DNA of 6,848 bases, taken from positions 1 to 6,848 of the forward strand of contig JAPPHW010000218.1 in the NCBI GenBank assembly GCA_028820945.1, in the 5' to 3' direction. Source of the DNA: Defluviicoccus sp. (GTDB lineage: Bacteria > Pseudomonadota > Alphaproteobacteria > MPNO01). The position numbers were made by a program, and so were the translations under genes. Position 1 is the stretch's first letter. Each line of letters opens with the position of its first letter. Below, piece after piece: positions 5,471 through 6,848 of the stretch. The notes beneath the pieces are model-generated. The model was not told where the DNA came from, did not search any database, and saw only the letters and a program-made list of their open reading frames with translations.

Positions 5471-6848
5471 ATGACCGAACCCGGCTGTTGCGCGTCGCCT
5501 CGTAGCGAAACCTGCCTCCGCCCGTGCCATACCGCCGCCCTAGCGGTGGGCGCCGCGATTCTCGGCGTACTCTTGCAAGCGCCGCCGGCGCGCGCGGTGG
5601 AGTTCGGCGACGGCGGCTTCCGGGGGAGCGTGGACACCACCATCTCCCACGGCATGACCTTTCGCGTCGAGGACCGAGACAAGACCTTGGCCGGCAAGAC
5701 CAACAGCAACGACGGCAATCTCAACTACGACCGCGGCATCGTCAGCAACGTCTCCAAGTTCACCACCGACCTCGACATCCGGGCCGACCGGTTCGGCGCG
5801 TTCGTGCGGACCACCGGTTTCATCGACTTCGAGAACCGGGACGGCGAGCGGGAACGCACCGGGCTGAGCGAAGCGGCGAAGGAACGGGTCGGCAGCGACA
5901 TCGGCGTGCTCGACGCCTACGTCACCGCCCCGTTCGAGGTCGGCGACGCGGCGGTCGACCTCAGGCTCGGCAAGCATGTGCTCAACTGGGGGGAAAGCAC
6001 CTTCATCCCGAACGGGATCAACGCGATCAACCCGTTCGACGTGAGCAAGCTCAGGCTGCCTGGGGCGGAGCTGCGCGAGGCGCTGCTTCCGGTCTGGATG
6101 GCCTCGGCCGAAATTGCCCCCACCGATACGCTCTCGGTCGCGGGGTTCTACCAGTTCGTCTGGGAAGAGACCCACATCGACCCGGTCGGCAGCTATTTCT
6201 CCACCACCGACTACGCGGGGCCGGGGGCCAGGAAGGCGGTGGTGAGCGACCTCACGGGCGGCAGGGATGACGGCCATCCATTCGGTCCGCTGGCGATGGC
6301 TATCGATGCGGACCTCGCCGCATTGGGGCGAGCGAACCCGGTGGCAATGGCATTGGGAGCGACCGCCCCGATCTCGTCCGACCAAGACTTCGCCGGCGTC
6401 CGGCGCGGCCCCGACCGCGCGCCCCCGGACTCGGGCCAGTGGGGGCTGGCGACCCGTTACCTCGCCGAGGATCTGAACCAGACCGAGTTCGGCTTCTATT
6501 TCATCAACTATCACAGCAGGCTGCCCACGGTCGGCGCGCGAACCGCCGACGCGAACAGCATTACCGCGGGTCTCATGGCGGCGGGCGCGGCAACCGCCCA
6601 AGGCTCCCATACCTTCAATGCCGTAGCCGCGCAGGTCACTCAGCAAGTCCAGAACGCGGTCATGGCCGGATTGATTCCTCAACAACATGCGGCACAGGCG
6701 ACCCAACAACAGGTCGGCGAGGCACTCCAAGGCATCGCCGCCGCCGTCGCGGTCGACCGGTACGGGAAGGGCGGGAACTACTTCCTCGAATATGCCGAGG
6801 ACATCCAGCTCTTCGGGCTGAGCTTCAACACCGTGCTGGGCGCTTCCG
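5471..6848 (+). CDS. DUF1302 family outer-membrane protein (3' end beyond window)
   Basis: The frame is open from ATG 5471 to the window edge, 459 codons, and family members are usually longer (about 550-650). An N-terminal signal peptide is visible: a hydrophobic stretch AALAVGAAILGVLL (residues 22-35), then APPARA with likely cleavage after Ala42. The mature start VEFGDGGFRGSVDTTISHGMTFRV, the block LRLGKHVLNWGESTFIPNGI and the core YFLEYAEDIQLFGLSFNT are hallmarks of DUF1302, predicted outer-membrane beta barrels often found near genes for hydrophobic-compound metabolism or RND/MMPL export. Two oddities stand out: four Cys (6, 7, 15, 19) in the signal peptide's n-region, and an Ala/Gln-rich loop near residues 369-428 with 12 Gln in about 47 residues. 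The gene is divergent from clpS. Its cargo is unknown, and a link to the neighbouring oxidoreductase/MFS pair is only suggested by proximity. Confidence 0.88.
   Translation, partial: MTEPGCCASPRSETCLRPCHTAALAVGAAILGVLLQAPPARAVEFGDGGFRGSVDTTISHGMTFRVEDRDKTLAGKTNSNDGNLNYDRGIVSNVSKFTTDLDIRADRFGAFVRTTGFIDFENRDGERERTGLSEAAKERVGSDIGVLDAYVTAPFEVGDAAVDLRLGKHVLNWGESTFIPNGINAINPFDVSKLRLPGAELREALLPVWMASAEIAPTDTLSVAGFYQFVWEETHIDPVGSYFSTTDYAGPGARKAVVSDLTGGRDDGHPFGPLAMAIDADLAALGRANPVAMALGATAPISSDQDFAGVRRGPDRAPPDSGQWGLATRYLAEDLNQTEFGFYFINYHSRLPTVGARTADANSITAGLMAAGAATAQGSHTFNAVAAQVTQQVQNAVMAGLIPQQHAAQATQQQVGEALQGIAAAVAVDRYGKGGNYFLEYAEDIQLFGLSFNTVLGAS

Noticed and set aside
5540..6730. 396-codon - strand frame opposite the DUF1302 gene
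   Set aside because: The + strand frame has a signal peptide and clear DUF1302 blocks; the antisense frame shows no recognisable motif.

Overview
The window is GC-rich (single 60-base lines inside genes reach 77-80% GC) and reads as an alphaproteobacterial chromosome, most plausibly of a Rhodospirillales/Rhizobiales-type organism. The strongest taxonomic clue is the ClpS protein. It is of the ClpS2 type, with Arg where ordinary ClpS has Met after NDDYTP, and this second ClpS is characteristic of Alphaproteobacteria. The species cannot be named from sequence alone. Six genes are supported, plus one partial gene at each edge counted among them, and there are two AT-rich regulatory islands. I see no RNA genes, CRISPR arrays or insertion sequences.

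Layout. Left edge, + strand: the 3' part of a MoeB/ThiF-type ubiquitin-like-protein adenylyltransferase (1-623). It overlaps by 8 bases a small DsrE-family protein (616-999), giving a translationally coupled sulfur-handling pair. Next comes a strikingly AT-rich leader (38 G/C in 120 bases over 1081-1200) with short direct and inverted repeats. It precedes a LysR-family regulator of the GcvA type (1226-2140, +), whose GC is visibly lower than its neighbours.

Convergent to that regulator, on the - strand and read from right to left, are clpS (5200-4889), an FMN/iron-sulfur oxidoreductase of the PreA/dihydropyrimidine-dehydrogenase family (4807-3464) and an MFS exporter-like permease (3432-2179). 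The oxidoreductase and permease are 31 bases apart and probably form one transcript. A perfect 14-bp palindrome lies between clpS and the oxidoreductase, over a plausible -10 box, suggesting that the pair is controlled by its own repressor. Right edge, + strand: an outer-membrane protein of the DUF1302 family (5471 to the end, open), transcribed divergently from clpS across a 270-base spacer with an AT-rich core.

How they may work together. The oxidoreductase plus permease looks like a small catabolic or detoxification cassette. By hand alignment the oxidoreductase keeps the flavin-site catalytic Cys but has lost several residues that hold uracil in true dihydropyrimidine dehydrogenases, so its substrate is probably not uracil or thymine. 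DUF1302 proteins are often found with genes for hydrophobic-compound metabolism or export, but nothing here links this one to the cassette except proximity. MoeB/DsrE and ClpS2 look like housekeeping neighbours. The most interesting item is the re-purposed PreA-like enzyme with its private palindromic operator and transporter.
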